Shown here: one piece after another, positions 11,942 through 22,351 of the stretch
How the letters are laid out: the number at the start of each line of letters is the position of its first letter
Numbering within the stretch: position 1 is the first letter of the stretch
Assembly: GCA_004835665.1 (NCBI GenBank)
Contig: ML240445.1
Span: forward strand, 682,001 to 746,000
Source of the DNA: Phoma sp. XZ068
Lineage: Eukaryota; Ascomycota; Dothideomycetes; Pleosporales; Didymellaceae
Length of the DNA: 64,000 bases
Direction of reading: 5' to 3'
Translations under genes and position numbers: made by a program
The notes under the pieces: model-generated
Told to the model about the DNA's origin: nothing
The model's input: the letters and a program-made list of their open reading frames with translations, nothing else
Database searches by the model: none

Positions 11942-13249
11942 ATGAAGCCCGGGTGCCTGCCACTGCGCGTCCCGTCGCGGCCAGTGTGCCAATTGTGCGA
12001 CTACATAAGGCAGCAGCCTGTATCGCGGCGCGCCTTCCTGACTGCGTCGACTTTGAAGACCCCCTCGATACGGAGGCAAACTGCACGACCACAGGCTGCC
12101 GTACCCCGGCTACATGCTCGCCGCATCCAGACCAGCTGGCGCAATGTGGACCAGGCAGACTTTCCAGAAGCTGCTGTCAGCCCACAGTCAACATCAGACT
12201 CGATTGCTGCGGTGAAGACCCGGCTCGCAGAGGTGGAGGCACAGATCAGAAACATCTTCGACTCGGACAAGGTGGAATCTGAAAAGACAATATATGGGAT
12301 CCTGGAGGGCATACAGGAGATTGCCACTTCTGCGATAGCAATTCGATCAAGGCAACCACCGCCAGCAAAGGCTACAATCAGACAGAGCTCTGCTGGCGCA
12401 ATTCTCTCTGGACTCGGTGATGAAGAGACGCCCAAACAGAAGCGGACGTACACAAAACCGCTCGGTCTGAACGAGCTTCCGACACCAGCATATCTCTCCA
12501 AGCTTGCCGAAGGTCTTCTGAAGCACCCCAACGTCTTCATTGGGCCCAATGTCCTGAAAATCTACATCCACCTGCAACGCCTACTCAACCGCCCGCACGC
12601 CATTCCCGAAATTCTCTACCTCTACGCCAACAAGCCCGTTCCCGAGGAGGGCTCCTCTCCACCGAAATTCTCCAAGCCGTCTCCTAAAGCCGCCTCGCAG
12701 GCCGTTCCCGCCGAGCTCGCAGACGAATCCCTCACCGCCGCCATCGAAGCCAGAGACCTCTCCCTTGCTCTCTCAGTAATCGACCACACCTACCGCGCAC
12801 CGGCCTGGACACGGCACCGCATGCTCACCAAGATGGGCCTCCCCGGCGTGCTCGCCGCAATGACACCTCTTGCCATCTACATGATTGCTCAAGAAATGTC
12901 CGTATACAGCGGCTACATCGACCCGTGGACGTTCAAGCTGTACGCCTTCGCCGGCATCTCTACATACGTCATGTGCACCGGCACACTCGGCTTCGTCGCA
13001 CTGACAACCTACAACGACGACCACGACAGAGTCGTCTGGCGACCTGGTGTGCCACTGTTGGATCGCTATGTCCGCGCTGATGAGCGCGCCGCCCTGGATC
13101 GGATAGCGTGCGCCTGGGGTTTCAAGGAAGTGTGGAAGCGGGGTGACGAAGAGGGTGAGGAGTGGGAAGGTCTGAGACAGCTGTGTCTGCTTAGGGGGAT
13201 GTGGTTGGACAAGCCGGATCTGCTGCCTGGTATGAACCCTGGACGGTAA
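11942..13249 (+). CDS. Conserved fungal protein, predicted mitochondrial, with two membrane segments
   Basis: One exon, 435 aa. I do not recognise a named family. The frame is open upstream to 11513, but the ATG at 11942 has a good context (CCACCATGA) and begins an Arg-rich, acid-poor N-terminus of about 60 residues that looks like a mitochondrial presequence. Residues about 75-115 (TRLAEVEAQI and on) look coiled-coil. Two hydrophobic segments, about 297-317 and 328-352, sit close together with a short loop, typical of a hairpin inner-membrane protein. The C-terminus is soluble and charged and ends LLPGMNPGR. A role in mitochondrial biogenesis is only a guess from the presequence and the hairpin. 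Confidence 0.75.
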   Translation: MKPGCLPLRVPSRPVCQLCDYIRQQPVSRRAFLTASTLKTPSIRRQTARPQAAVPRLHARRIQTSWRNVDQADFPEAAVSPQSTSDSIAAVKTRLAEVEAQIRNIFDSDKVESEKTIYGILEGIQEIATSAIAIRSRQPPPAKATIRQSSAGAILSGLGDEETPKQKRTYTKPLGLNELPTPAYLSKLAEGLLKHPNVFIGPNVLKIYIHLQRLLNRPHAIPEILYLYANKPVPEEGSSPPKFSKPSPKAASQAVPAELADESLTAAIEARDLSLALSVIDHTYRAPAWTRHRMLTKMGLPGVLAAMTPLAIYMIAQEMSVYSGYIDPWTFKLYAFAGISTYVMCTGTLGFVALTTYNDDHDRVVWRPGVPLLDRYVRADERAALDRIACAWGFKEVWKRGDEEGEEWEGLRQLCLLRGMWLDKPDLLPGMNPGR

Positions 13250-15589
13250 ACTAGAGATGGAGTCTCTGTACGAAGTACACTTTGTAATATACCAAGACTG
13301 CATGTCCGAGACAGAGCATAAACCACTAGATGTTCTCACCAAGTCTAATCATGACCTGTGAAAGCATTTCTAAACCACAAGCGCTTCACCTCACAAAAGA
13401 AGCATCGCAAACCAAAAACAACACTACATCCTAACTCAACATCAAAAACATGCACGCCCTTCACTCCAATTTCTGGGGGACAAAAGTGCAAAAAAGGATA
13501 GATGCGACACCTGTGTGATTCGAACACACGCTCCCGAAGGAATTGGCTGACTTCTAAATCCGAAGAGATAGATAGCAGGCCAACGCGTTAACCACTCTTT
13601 TCGCTTGTTAGCTGGTGGTTCTTCATATGAGGTGTACGGGATAATCTTACCCGCCAAAGTGCCTGAGGCTGATTGATGAAGATATGGTAAATTTTGATAA
13701 ATATATACGTGGTAAAGTGAGGGGAGGGAAGGTGCGGGATTTGGGCGGAATCGCGCGAATACTGGTGCGCAGTTGGTTGGGGCTGGATGTGTGAGCGGGG
13801 GCGAAGTGGGGGGATCAAGGACTAGTGCTTTGGGTGGCTGGATGTGACTGGTCGTACCAGACTGCCTTCGAGAGTTGGTTTGGGTCTCCTTCAGCCGAGG
13901 GCTCAGCCATCCAGGTATTGCTGAACAACTTCGCAGTCTACTAATTGTACTGGAGCTCAAGGTCTTCTGTTAGGTTACCGAAACCGACTGCACACTTGTA
14001 AATTACGCCGGACATTCAATGGGCCGAGCTCCTTGCGCTGCTTGTCTTTATTCAGCTACCATCTGCTGCTGAAGAAGCCTGTTCACGTTCGACTTCTTTA
14101 GGACGCTGGGGAGGATCGAGGAAGTACTATCCTAGGTATGGAATATCAATTTGCGAAATTTTTGGAATCAGCAGCACGACGAGGCCTGTCGTTCAATCTG
14201 CGGGTTTCGATGGCATTGCTTGCCATGCGCCCAACCTTGTGTCTTCCTGAACTGCAACAACCCATTCACCTGGTTGATCAGAGAAAGGGAACTTCTGTAC
14301 GGAGTATAAGAGTCCTTCCTAGATCCTATCTTGCAAGGAGCCCAAGGGTGTGTTCTGAGTGAGTAAATTGTCGGAAACTGTCGATTATTAGCTTGAGAGT
14401 AGCTCGAATTAACACTTATCTGGGCCTGGCAATGGCTCACTCGGTTCCTATATCCCATGCTATATCATACTCCTTATAACTTAGTTCAAGGGTGTTGCGA
14501 TACTACGTGTTTAGGCAGGTAAAGATAGCCGTTGATCGCGGGAGTGAAACATGTGAAAGCCGTGAACTCTGGAGGCCTTTGAGGTAGGCCGCTGTCTCGA
14601 CCTTGAATACGATGAAGACAGCATTAGCTCTCGTTCTCCATCCGCGATCCCCATGATGCTGGTGCCATCCTCGACATCGAATGTGCCTTCAACAAGCTGG
14701 GAAACGTCGCACTCAGATGAGCAAAAGTACTTCAAGGCCTACAAATTCAGTGTAATGGATGTCCACTGCTAGCTCGGGGAGGTCTGGAGTCCTTCCAAAA
14801 TGTATCGATGGATGAAGTACTCACCCTTGATGCCGCTTGAGCAACAGAGAATTCTTGATAGCTTTCAAAGTATCGCTATCCATCTACACTTCAATCCCCA
14901 GATTCCACGCTGATGTTGCTAACTTGAATGAGCTAGCCCTCCGTGAGCTAGAGCATCTCTGACCACTCCTCCGGCAAACATCATGGAACCCTGGACGCTC
15001 AGTAAACCGGTACAGCTATCGACATTCCGTCACCTTACCTCGTGCCACGCACAGCTCTTCCCCAGCGCGATCCTACCTCGGCCAAAAGCCGAAGGATCGT
15101 ATTACAGCGGATGTCTTCCCCAACTCGGGGCGGATCACCCTTGCTTCCAAGCTTTCGCAAGATCGCACAAGCACTTCCCCCAGCGCCACCCCGCTGATCG
15201 TCCATCCACTTTCCGTTTTCCGCAGCGGCTCAGCCGTTTGTGAACGCCCTTCCCCGCCTGCGTCATCACGAACCTAATGTCCGAGGTACCGCCATCTGCC
15301 GATATTGGTGGAATCGTGCCAGTCGTGCTGTTGTGGGTTTAGCGTTACGAGGGTTGCAGTGCGAGGCGATCCTGTATTCTTACCTGCAGCGGAGCACGGG
15401 GGTAAGATGCGGGATAGACCATAACTCGGACGATATTCATGCGAGTCCGGTGCGTGTGTAGTCATGGCCAGGTACAGATCGGATGCCATTGGTTAGTGAC
15501 TCGGTGAGGGTGCCGACTTTGCGGGTGTACAAAGGTCAAGCTCGCCCAGGTAATGGGTAAGGTAGGATATTGTCTGCTTCTTTGTCGCA
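13250..15589. other. Long intergenic region with one tRNA relic
   Basis: Apart from the tRNA-Ser relic at 13505-13597, I see no supportable gene in this 2.3 kb. The open frames are short, have no splice context and no recognisable motifs. The last few hundred bases are the promoter of the beta-galactosidase. Confidence 0.55.
13505..13597 (-). pseudogene. tRNA-Ser(GCT), intron-containing, 5' end missing
   Basis: On the minus strand the D-loop GAGTGGTTAAC leads into an anticodon stem TTGGC/GCCAA with loop CTGCTA and anticodon GCT. It is interrupted after position 37 by an intron of about 24 nt. A long class II variable arm (TCC-TTCG-GGA), a perfect T arm (GTGTG TTCGAAT CACAC) and a 3' acceptor strand AGGTGTC with discriminator G follow, as expected for tRNA-Ser(GCT). 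The 12 bases that should form the 5' acceptor strand (GACACCT) and the first half of the D stem are replaced by unrelated sequence at 13598-13609. The box B is intact and the box A is half lost. It is most likely a truncated, non-functional copy. Confidence 0.7.
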
Positions 15590-18500
15590 ATGAAGGGCAT
15601 CTTGAAGCTTAGTGGCGCGGTCGCACTTTCCTGCCTTGCTGTTGAATCTACGGCAAGAGCGGTTGGTTTTCAACCTGAGCAATGGATTACACCATACAAA
15701 AGAGAAGCTCTACAGGATATCGTAACCTGGGACAAGGATTCAATCTTTGTGAACGGGGAGCGCATCTTCCTGTATTCTGGCGAGGTTCATCCATACCGGT
15801 AAGTCTGCATCGCCACCCAGTACCATTGCTCTCCCTTCGGACCATCCACCGAACCCTCGAAGTCACCAACAAAGTGGATCGCTACGCGGTAGCGATCGCT
15901 GGCTTCTCTTCGTCAAAGGGTTATGTTGCTGACTACGAGCAGTCTGCCAGTTCCGGACCTGTACCTCGATCTGTTCCAGAAGATCAAGGCGCTCGGCTAC
16001 AATGGTGTATCCTTCTACGTGGACTGGGCTCTGCTTGAGGGTAAGCCTGGCCAGTACCGCGAAGAAGGTGTCTTTGATCTCCAGCCGTTCTTCGATGCTG
16101 CTACCAAGGCCGGCATCTACTTGATTGCTCGACCGGGGCCCTATATCAACGCGGAATCATCGGGTGGCGGGTTCCCAGGGTGGATTCAGAGGGTAAATGG
16201 CACTCTGAGAACGAGAGCCCCAGACTTCCTTGCGGCAACGGACAATTATATGAAAAATGTTGGCGCAAAGATTGCTTCGGCGCAGATCACCAACGGAGGA
16301 CCAATCATTCTTGTACAGCCCGAGAACGAGTATACTCAGGCTACCTCGGCCATTAAGCCGTTCCCAGACCCTGAGTACTTTCAGTACGTGATAGACCAGC
16401 TTCGTGATGCTGGTGTTGTCGTCCCACTTATCAGCAACGATGCCTCTCCCAAAGGCTACAACGCACCCATCGATACCGCACCTGGCTACCCAGCCGTTGT
16501 AGACATTTACTCTCATGACGGTTACCCGCTCGGCTTCGATTGCGCCAATCCATCCGTTTGGCCAAATAATGCACTTCCGACAAACTGGCACCAACTGCAC
16601 CAGCAGCAGAGTCCCAACACACCATACTCTATCCTTGAGTTTCAGGCTGGTAGTTTCGATCCTTGGGGTGGACCAGGCTTCGATAAGTGCGGTGTTCTTG
16701 TTAACGCTGAGTTCGAGCGTGTCTTCTACAAGAACCTATACAGCTTCGGCGTTACCATCCTGAATCTATACATGACCTACGGCGGAACGAACTGGGGCAA
16801 CCTTGGACATCCTGGCGGCTACACTTCGTATGACTACGCAGCTGTTATCCGCGAAGATCGCCGTGTAGACCGGGAGAAATATTCTGAACAGAAGTTGCAA
16901 GCCAACTTTTTCAAAGTCAGCCCTGCATACTTGACTGCAGCTCGAGGAAACGCTTCCACCACTACCTGGACCAACACCCAAGCCTTGACTGTTACACCTG
17001 CTTCCAGTAACACTACCAGCTTCTACTTTGTCCGCCACTCAACGTACAACACTCTGGACTCGACCACCTACAAGCTCAATATCCCCACGACTGCTTTTGG
17101 CAACATTACTGTCCCTCAAATCAACGGTACTTCGCTCACTCTCAACGGACGCGATTCTAAGGTCCATGTCAGCAACTATGACATCGGCGGTGCCACCCTT
17201 GTCTACTCGACTGCTGAAATCTTCACCTGGCACAAGTATGATGACAAGACTGTTCTTGTTGTATATGGAGGCCCTGGTGAGACTCATGAGCTTGCCCTTG
17301 CTGTGACTGGTCTGGAAGTGCTCGAGGGCGATGTCAAGAGCATAACTACACGAGGTTACACTGTTTTGAACTTTAACGCCGATGGCGGAAGAAAGGTTGC
17401 CAAGGTCGGCGTGGAGAGTAACTTCATCTACGTTTACATGGTTGACCGCAACGAAGCGTACAACTACTGGGCTGTCGATCAAGCACCTCACGATTCGTCG
17501 GGTGCAGTCGTCCTGAAGGCTGGCTATTTGACACGCACAGCCAAGGTGAACGGCGACACACTGGCTGTCACCGGAGACCTGAACGCCACAACCCCCATTG
17601 AAGTCATCGGAGCACCTTCCTCGGTCACCAAGCTTACCTTTAACGGCAAGGACGTCAGCGTTAAAGCTTCAAAGGTCGGCGCCCTGAGCGGCACCATCGA
17701 GTTGCCTAAGGTCGACATCAGCGTCCCCAAACTCAATGAACTCGAGTGGAAGTACATTGACTCGCTGCCTGAGATTCAGACCGACTATGACGACAGCAAA
17801 TGGAAGGCTGCGGATCTCAAGAAAACATACAACTCTCTGCGAGCTCTCACAACCCCTGTCTCACTGTACAGCTCCGACTACGGCTTCCATACAGGCACCT
17901 TGCTCTACCGCGGTACTTTCAAGGCCACCGGCAACGAGACCACCTTCTACGCTTGGACTCAGGGTGGATCTGCATTCGGCTCCTCCATTTGGATCGGCGA
18001 CCAATTCCTTGGATCATGGCGTGGCTACGATGCTGCCACCAACGGCAACTCCACCGTCACCCTACCCAACTTGACTGCTGGCAAGGAGTACACCATTACC
18101 GTCGTCATTGACAACCAAGGCATTGACCAGACCTGGACCATTGGTACAGAAACCGGCAAGAACCCTCGCGGTATTTTAAACTACAATCTCGCCGGCCACA
18201 GCCAGTCCGATATCTCTTGGAAGCTCACAGGTAACCTCGGTGGTGAAGACTACGCCGACATCTCGCGCGGTCCGCTCAACGAGGGTGGCTTGTACGCTGA
18301 GCGACATGGTCTGCACCAGCCTGGTGCTTTGGCAGCCGACGCCGGTTGGAAGGCCAGCAAGGGTCCTGTCACCGACGGTATCGCGGCCCCTGGTATCGGC
18401 TTTTTCGCCACCGAGTTCGATCTGAACCTGCCTACCGACTGGGACATCCCCGTCAGCTTCACTTTCGCAAATGGTACCAGCAGCAACGGCACTGGCTCAG

Positions 18501-18778
18501 GCTCGAGCGCTCCAGCATACAGGGTACAGTTGTACATCAATGGCTGGCAGTATGGCAAGTATGTTAGCAATGTTGGTCCTCAGACCAACTTCCCGGTTCC
18601 AGAGGGCATCTTGAACTACCGCGGCACCAACTACCTTGCTGTCTCCCTGTGGGGTTTCGATGCTGGCGCTACGAAGATCGAAGGTTTGGAACTTTCTGTT
18701 GATGGAGAGGTCTGGGGTGGATTGGAAGTAGGTGTTGTTGAGGGCCAGAAGTATGCGGCCAGAGAAGGCGCGTACTAG
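15590..18778 (+). CDS. lacA: Secreted GH35 beta-galactosidase
   Basis: Exons 15590..15798 and 15943..18778, 3045 nt, 1014 aa, the normal length for fungal LacA. A signal peptide of about 20-24 residues (MKGILKLSGAVALSCLA) precedes the mature enzyme. GH35 hallmarks are visible: SGEVHPYR across the intron, RPGPYINAE, the acid/base Glu in QPENEY (about 199), the nucleophile Glu in ILEFQAG (about 302) and YGGTNWGNLGHPGGYTSYDY. The rest matches the multidomain beta-sandwich C-terminus. It hydrolyses terminal beta-galactosides in lactose and in plant xyloglucan and pectin side chains outside the cell. The single intron is 144 nt, long for this window, because it carries a foreign-looking segment (see the separate entry). 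Confidence 0.95.
15811..15903. repeat. Fragment of a DUF1330-like gene inside the beta-galactosidase intron
   Basis: This segment aligns with 19161-19284 in the downstream DUF1330-like gene at roughly 80 percent identity by eye, with one gap of about 30 nt. Read on the minus strand it stays open and encodes RYRVAIHFVGDFEGSVDGP and a following EQWYWVA. The intact gene has RYRAAI, then HFVGNFEGLVAGPEGE and TWDWVA. Removing it would leave a 51-nt intron of normal size. Confidence 0.8.
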
Positions 18779-18980
18779 AAATGCAACAACAGCGAGTAGC
18801 TAGTACGAAGTAATGAATGACATTATGATATGACTTCCTACTGCCTCCAAATGCTCATCACCCTCCACCGTGAGTCGCACAATCTCGCGTATACAACTGA
18901 TCTCACAGCTGCAGTCCCAGCTCCATACACACCCAATTGAAAGACCTCCACAGTGGATCCTTACATACACCTGCACACGC

Positions 18981-19445
18981 CTACCCACTCTCCTGGCCTT
19001 CCAGTCCTTCCAGTCCTTCCAAACCCACCCCGGCCAACGCATCCAGCGCAATCAACCGCCACTCCTCCAACCCCGCAAGCCGATGCGGCTCAACTTCCTC
19101 CTTATACTTCGCACTCTCCACCATATCCCTAAACCCCTTCAGACTCTCATACCTAATAAGCGCCACCCAATCCCATGTCTCCCCTTCTGGACCAGCCACC
19201 AAGCCCTCGAAATTACCAACAAAGTGGACAGCTGCATTGGGAGGAAGAACGGACGCGATAGCTGCGCGGTAGCGATCGGTAGCCTCGCGGCCTGTACATG
19301 GCTCGGGAGAGAGGTGGGCGTATTGAGGGGAGTAGACGGCTGTGGTGCGGAAGCGCCAGAGGTTTAGCATGAAGATTGGTTTATTTTGATCGTGTTTCTT
19401 CTCGATCTCGTTGAGAGAGGTTTGGCTGAGTGGGTAGACGGGCAT
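18981..19445 (-). CDS. DUF1330-like small alpha/beta-barrel (dimeric ferredoxin-like) protein
   Basis: Single exon, 154 aa. The N-terminus, MPVYPLSQTSLNEIEKKH then KPIFMLNLWRF, and the core HFVGNFEGLV with WDWVALIRYESLKGFRDMV fit the DUF1330/YciI-like ferredoxin-fold family. Its members often act as small oligomeric enzymes or have no known role. The C-terminus carries a short GLEG repeat coded by CTTCCAGTC-type repeats at 19004-19022. It converges on the beta-galactosidase (202 bp between stops). A diverged fragment of a paralog lies inside that gene's intron. Confidence 0.72.
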   Translation of the reverse strand: MPVYPLSQTSLNEIEKKHDQNKPIFMLNLWRFRTTAVYSPQYAHLSPEPCTGREATDRYRAAIASVLPPNAAVHFVGNFEGLVAGPEGETWDWVALIRYESLKGFRDMVESAKYKEEVEPHRLAGLEEWRLIALDALAGVGLEGLEGLEGQESG

Positions 19446-20232
19446 TGTAGTTGTGAATATTGGAAAGTGGATTGTATTAAGTTTGCAGTTCTGATGAATT
19501 ACTTTGCAAGATACTTTTCAGCGTCTTTTATCCTCTGTTTTGTTCTTGCGTTGGAAATCGGAATTAGGCATTTTGGTCATTCGCGATGGTGTTGCGGACT
19601 TCCACTGCGAAAAGGGCGGCTTACGCGCCTGATGATGGTTGGCAGCGGAGGCTGAGTGGCTGGCTCTACGTGGCGGTAGCGTATGCTTAAGTCTGACAAT
19701 GGGTTTCTCTATTCGTAAACGGCGAGTGCGAAAGTAAGCAGATGGTGTGCCACAATGGGAATAGAGCACGCATCGATTCTTGGGCGTGACGTATGCTTCA
19801 CGGTATTCCGCAGCCGTGAAAGGTGAGTCAAATCATCACCTCAATGAGGTTACGCGGAGGCTTCAAAGACCACAAACGCGTTGAGATCTCCCAAGCAATC
19901 CACACTGAGCTGTTTTGTCTATTATTCACGAATGTCAGCGTGCGATTCGAATCCTTTGCCTTTTTTTACAGTAAAACTCTCTGCTGGCCGCCATTGTTGG
20001 TCTGTGTTGTCCTTCTGCCATCTTTCGCGCTGCCAGTACACGCCTCACCAATATTCTGAAGTTTGAGTGAATAGACTCCGATTAGAGGGTTCTCGGTTGT
20101 AAAAAGGACCAACGCATTGTGTTGGTGCACTTCTTCCCGAAGCAAATGGATTGATCTACGCCGCCTATGCAAATGTACTTCCAGCCTCTATACGCACCTT
20201 AACGCAGTATACAACTTTTATGCATCTGCTTT
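19446..20232. other. Intergenic
   Basis: This stretch holds the promoter of the DUF1330-like gene and the 3' flank of the GH17 gene. No supportable gene or structured RNA was seen. Confidence 0.55.
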
Positions 20233-21212
20233 CTAGCACTTGAGCGAGAACTTTGTCTTCCTCTGCGCGGTCATAGCACCCCAAGCGGTCTCATCGGCAG
20301 CCTTGCCGTTGTCACCAATGGAAGCTGGCTTCCAGGGCTCATCGAAAGCCTCGAAGTAGAAAGCGTTGAAGCCCCAGTCCAGAAGCGAGCAGAATCCGTG
20401 CTGGTAGAAGTGTTCGGCGTTGCTCAATCCACCCTTGGCCTCGTCGTAGTCTGTACCCTCAACGGTCGGCCATCCAGTCTCGCCGTTCCAAATTTCAGGT
20501 TTCTTGTCCGGCCCACCGGCAACTTTCTCGATGTGGGTCACAGCCTGATACATATCATCCAAATATACGGCTGTTGCATTCTCTCTTGAGGCACCCTGCC
20601 AGAAGGCGAAAGCGTTGACCATAATAATATCGGCGGTACCAATGATGGCATCGCCGGTGCCGTCGGCAAACTTGTTCCAGGAGTCGGCGGTTCCGACCTT
20701 GATGCCTTTGGGCAGCTTGCTCTTGACAGTGCTGATCTTCTCCTTCAGCTCGGGGCCTGTGAAGTTGCCGCGGTAGAGAGTCTCGGAGCCGACGGTGACG
20801 GCATAGATGGAGTCGGTGTAGGTGCTGGCGACGTCGGTGATGGCCTTGAGGTCCTTCTGGAAAGACTCTTCGACATCAGGCCTGAGCGTACGTTAGATTA
20901 GCTGTTGCCATACCTCTTACTTTCTTTTCAAACCAGTACATACCAGATACCAAGAACGACCTTGAAGCCCTTGCTCTTGGCAGCGGGCAGAATGTTCTTG
21001 GCAGAATCGCAGTCCGAAGCAGAGTAACCACGGACGACAGTGGCACCAGAGCTGCTCTTGATGGCGTCGAAGTCGGCCTCGTAGTCGGTCTGGGTCTTGC
21101 AGCTTCCGGAGGGTTGCTTGGTGCCGAGAGCGAAACCCATGGTGCCCTTGGCAGCAGCAACAATAGCAGGGCTGGCCGCGAGAGCGGTGGCGGCGACGGT
21201 GGAGAAACGCAT
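20233..21212 (-). CDS. GH17 glucan beta-1,3-glucosidase / glucanosyltransferase (Bgl2-like), secreted
   Basis: Exons complement(20233..20881, 20944..21212), 918 nt, 305 aa, the usual Bgl2 size. A signal peptide (MRFSTVAATALAASPAIVAAA) precedes KGTMGFALGTK. The barrel shows RGYSASDC, the acid/base Glu in VTVGSETLYRG, VNAFAFWQG and the nucleophile Glu in WNGETGWPT, followed by YFEAFDEPWK. There is no GPI-type hydrophobic tail, so it is a soluble cell-wall enzyme that cuts or transfers beta-1,3-glucan during wall remodelling. The intron, 62 nt, splits the Trp codon of GIW|PDVEES. Confidence 0.93.
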
Positions 21213-21735
21213 AGTGGTTGAGTGGTGCAAGGTTGGAAGGAAGTATTGAAGGGGGTCGATCGGTGTGGTGAAGAGAATGTGGGGGTGGGTAATAATTGGT
21301 CTTCAAAAGAATGGCTTGATTAAGAATAAAGACACGCAAAAGAGTGACTGTACAGCGACTGTACTGACGTAGAGTTGGAGGCGAAGAAGTGGTGAGAGTT
21401 GCTTGGGAAGCTTAATCAAGGGGAAGGCGCGCTAGTTCCCGTAGTTTCTGAACATCCAATTCAGGAACACCAATCAATTGGATGCGCCAAAACAAGTGGG
21501 TCTTCGGAGTTCGCTGGCCTGTCCTGCCTTCTTGATGTATACTAGATAGCACTTCTGGAAGCACATCAACTTCGGCCTGGAGAAAGTGATATCTCTCAAA
21601 TATACTACTAGCATGGCATCCGGATGGTCACCAGGAACCAAGCCGGGAAGGTGAATCTGCAAGCCATCTCCTCGTGCTTTTATCCTAGTACTAATGGATC
21701 ATTATTTTCAAGTGTAGACATAACGAAATTTATCA
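21213..21735. other. Intergenic, GH17 promoter side
   Basis: This stretch is the 5' flank of the GH17 gene. Possible short upstream exons of the hypothetical ORF at 21736 (for example an ATG at 21614) could not be joined convincingly. Confidence 0.4.
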
Positions 21736-22236
21736 ATGTGGATGAAGGAACAAGCAAACTTGAAGAGACCCGCTGGATTGGCACGTTCGTCCATGGTTGT
21801 GGGCGCTGCCAAGGTTGCCTCTGCAACAGCCCTTGCAGCAACGCCGAAAAGCGATATGCTGTCTCAAGTGGCCCTGCAGGACTCTTGCAACGATCTGGAT
21901 GAGCTGGAGGATTTTTGGATGGCAAATGTTCTTGTCATGGTTGAGGGGCATGAGGCGGTAAGTGGCGGAAGAACGAATGATTTGGAGATGGACGAGGGTG
22001 CGATGGACATCCTAGAGAGCGATGAGGCGGAGATAGATGAAGATGACGTGTTTGCACTCGAAGAGCAACAGAACGTTGTACTAGTAGAAAACGTGGATGA
22101 GGTGGCAGTCGATATCGAGATGCTTCCTGTCCACGCCGCAAGCCAGAACGAGAACGACACGCCCGCGCCGAACGACGAGCTACCCACCCTCGATCCTCAA
22201 CCATCATCTGCGCCAGACCCAAAGTTCCGCCATTAA
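21736..22236 (+). CDS. Hypothetical acidic protein, uncertain
   Basis: Open frame of 166 aa from ATG. The first 40 residues are Ala/Lys-rich and the rest is strongly acidic and low in structure (DELEDFW, then ESDEAEIDEDD), ending DPKFRH. No family is recognised. It converges on the GH47 gene, 115 bp away. It could be a real small gene, the last exon of a larger one, or chance; the reverse strand is also open there. Confidence 0.35.
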   Translation: MWMKEQANLKRPAGLARSSMVVGAAKVASATALAATPKSDMLSQVALQDSCNDLDELEDFWMANVLVMVEGHEAVSGGRTNDLEMDEGAMDILESDEAEIDEDDVFALEEQQNVVLVENVDEVAVDIEMLPVHAASQNENDTPAPNDELPTLDPQPSSAPDPKFRH

Positions 22237-22351
22237 GAGATCGTCAAGTTAAGCCAAGGCGGCGTCCTTCACGCACATCTGTTTGCGGAGCCACTCAGCA
22301 AGGGACAACGTACAGTTGGAGTTCAAGATTCCAAGCCTCTATATCAGATAT

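Noticed and set aside
19935..19965. tRNA T-arm-like string GATTCGAATCC
   Set aside because: The flanking bases do not pair into a T stem, and no anticodon or D arm is present.
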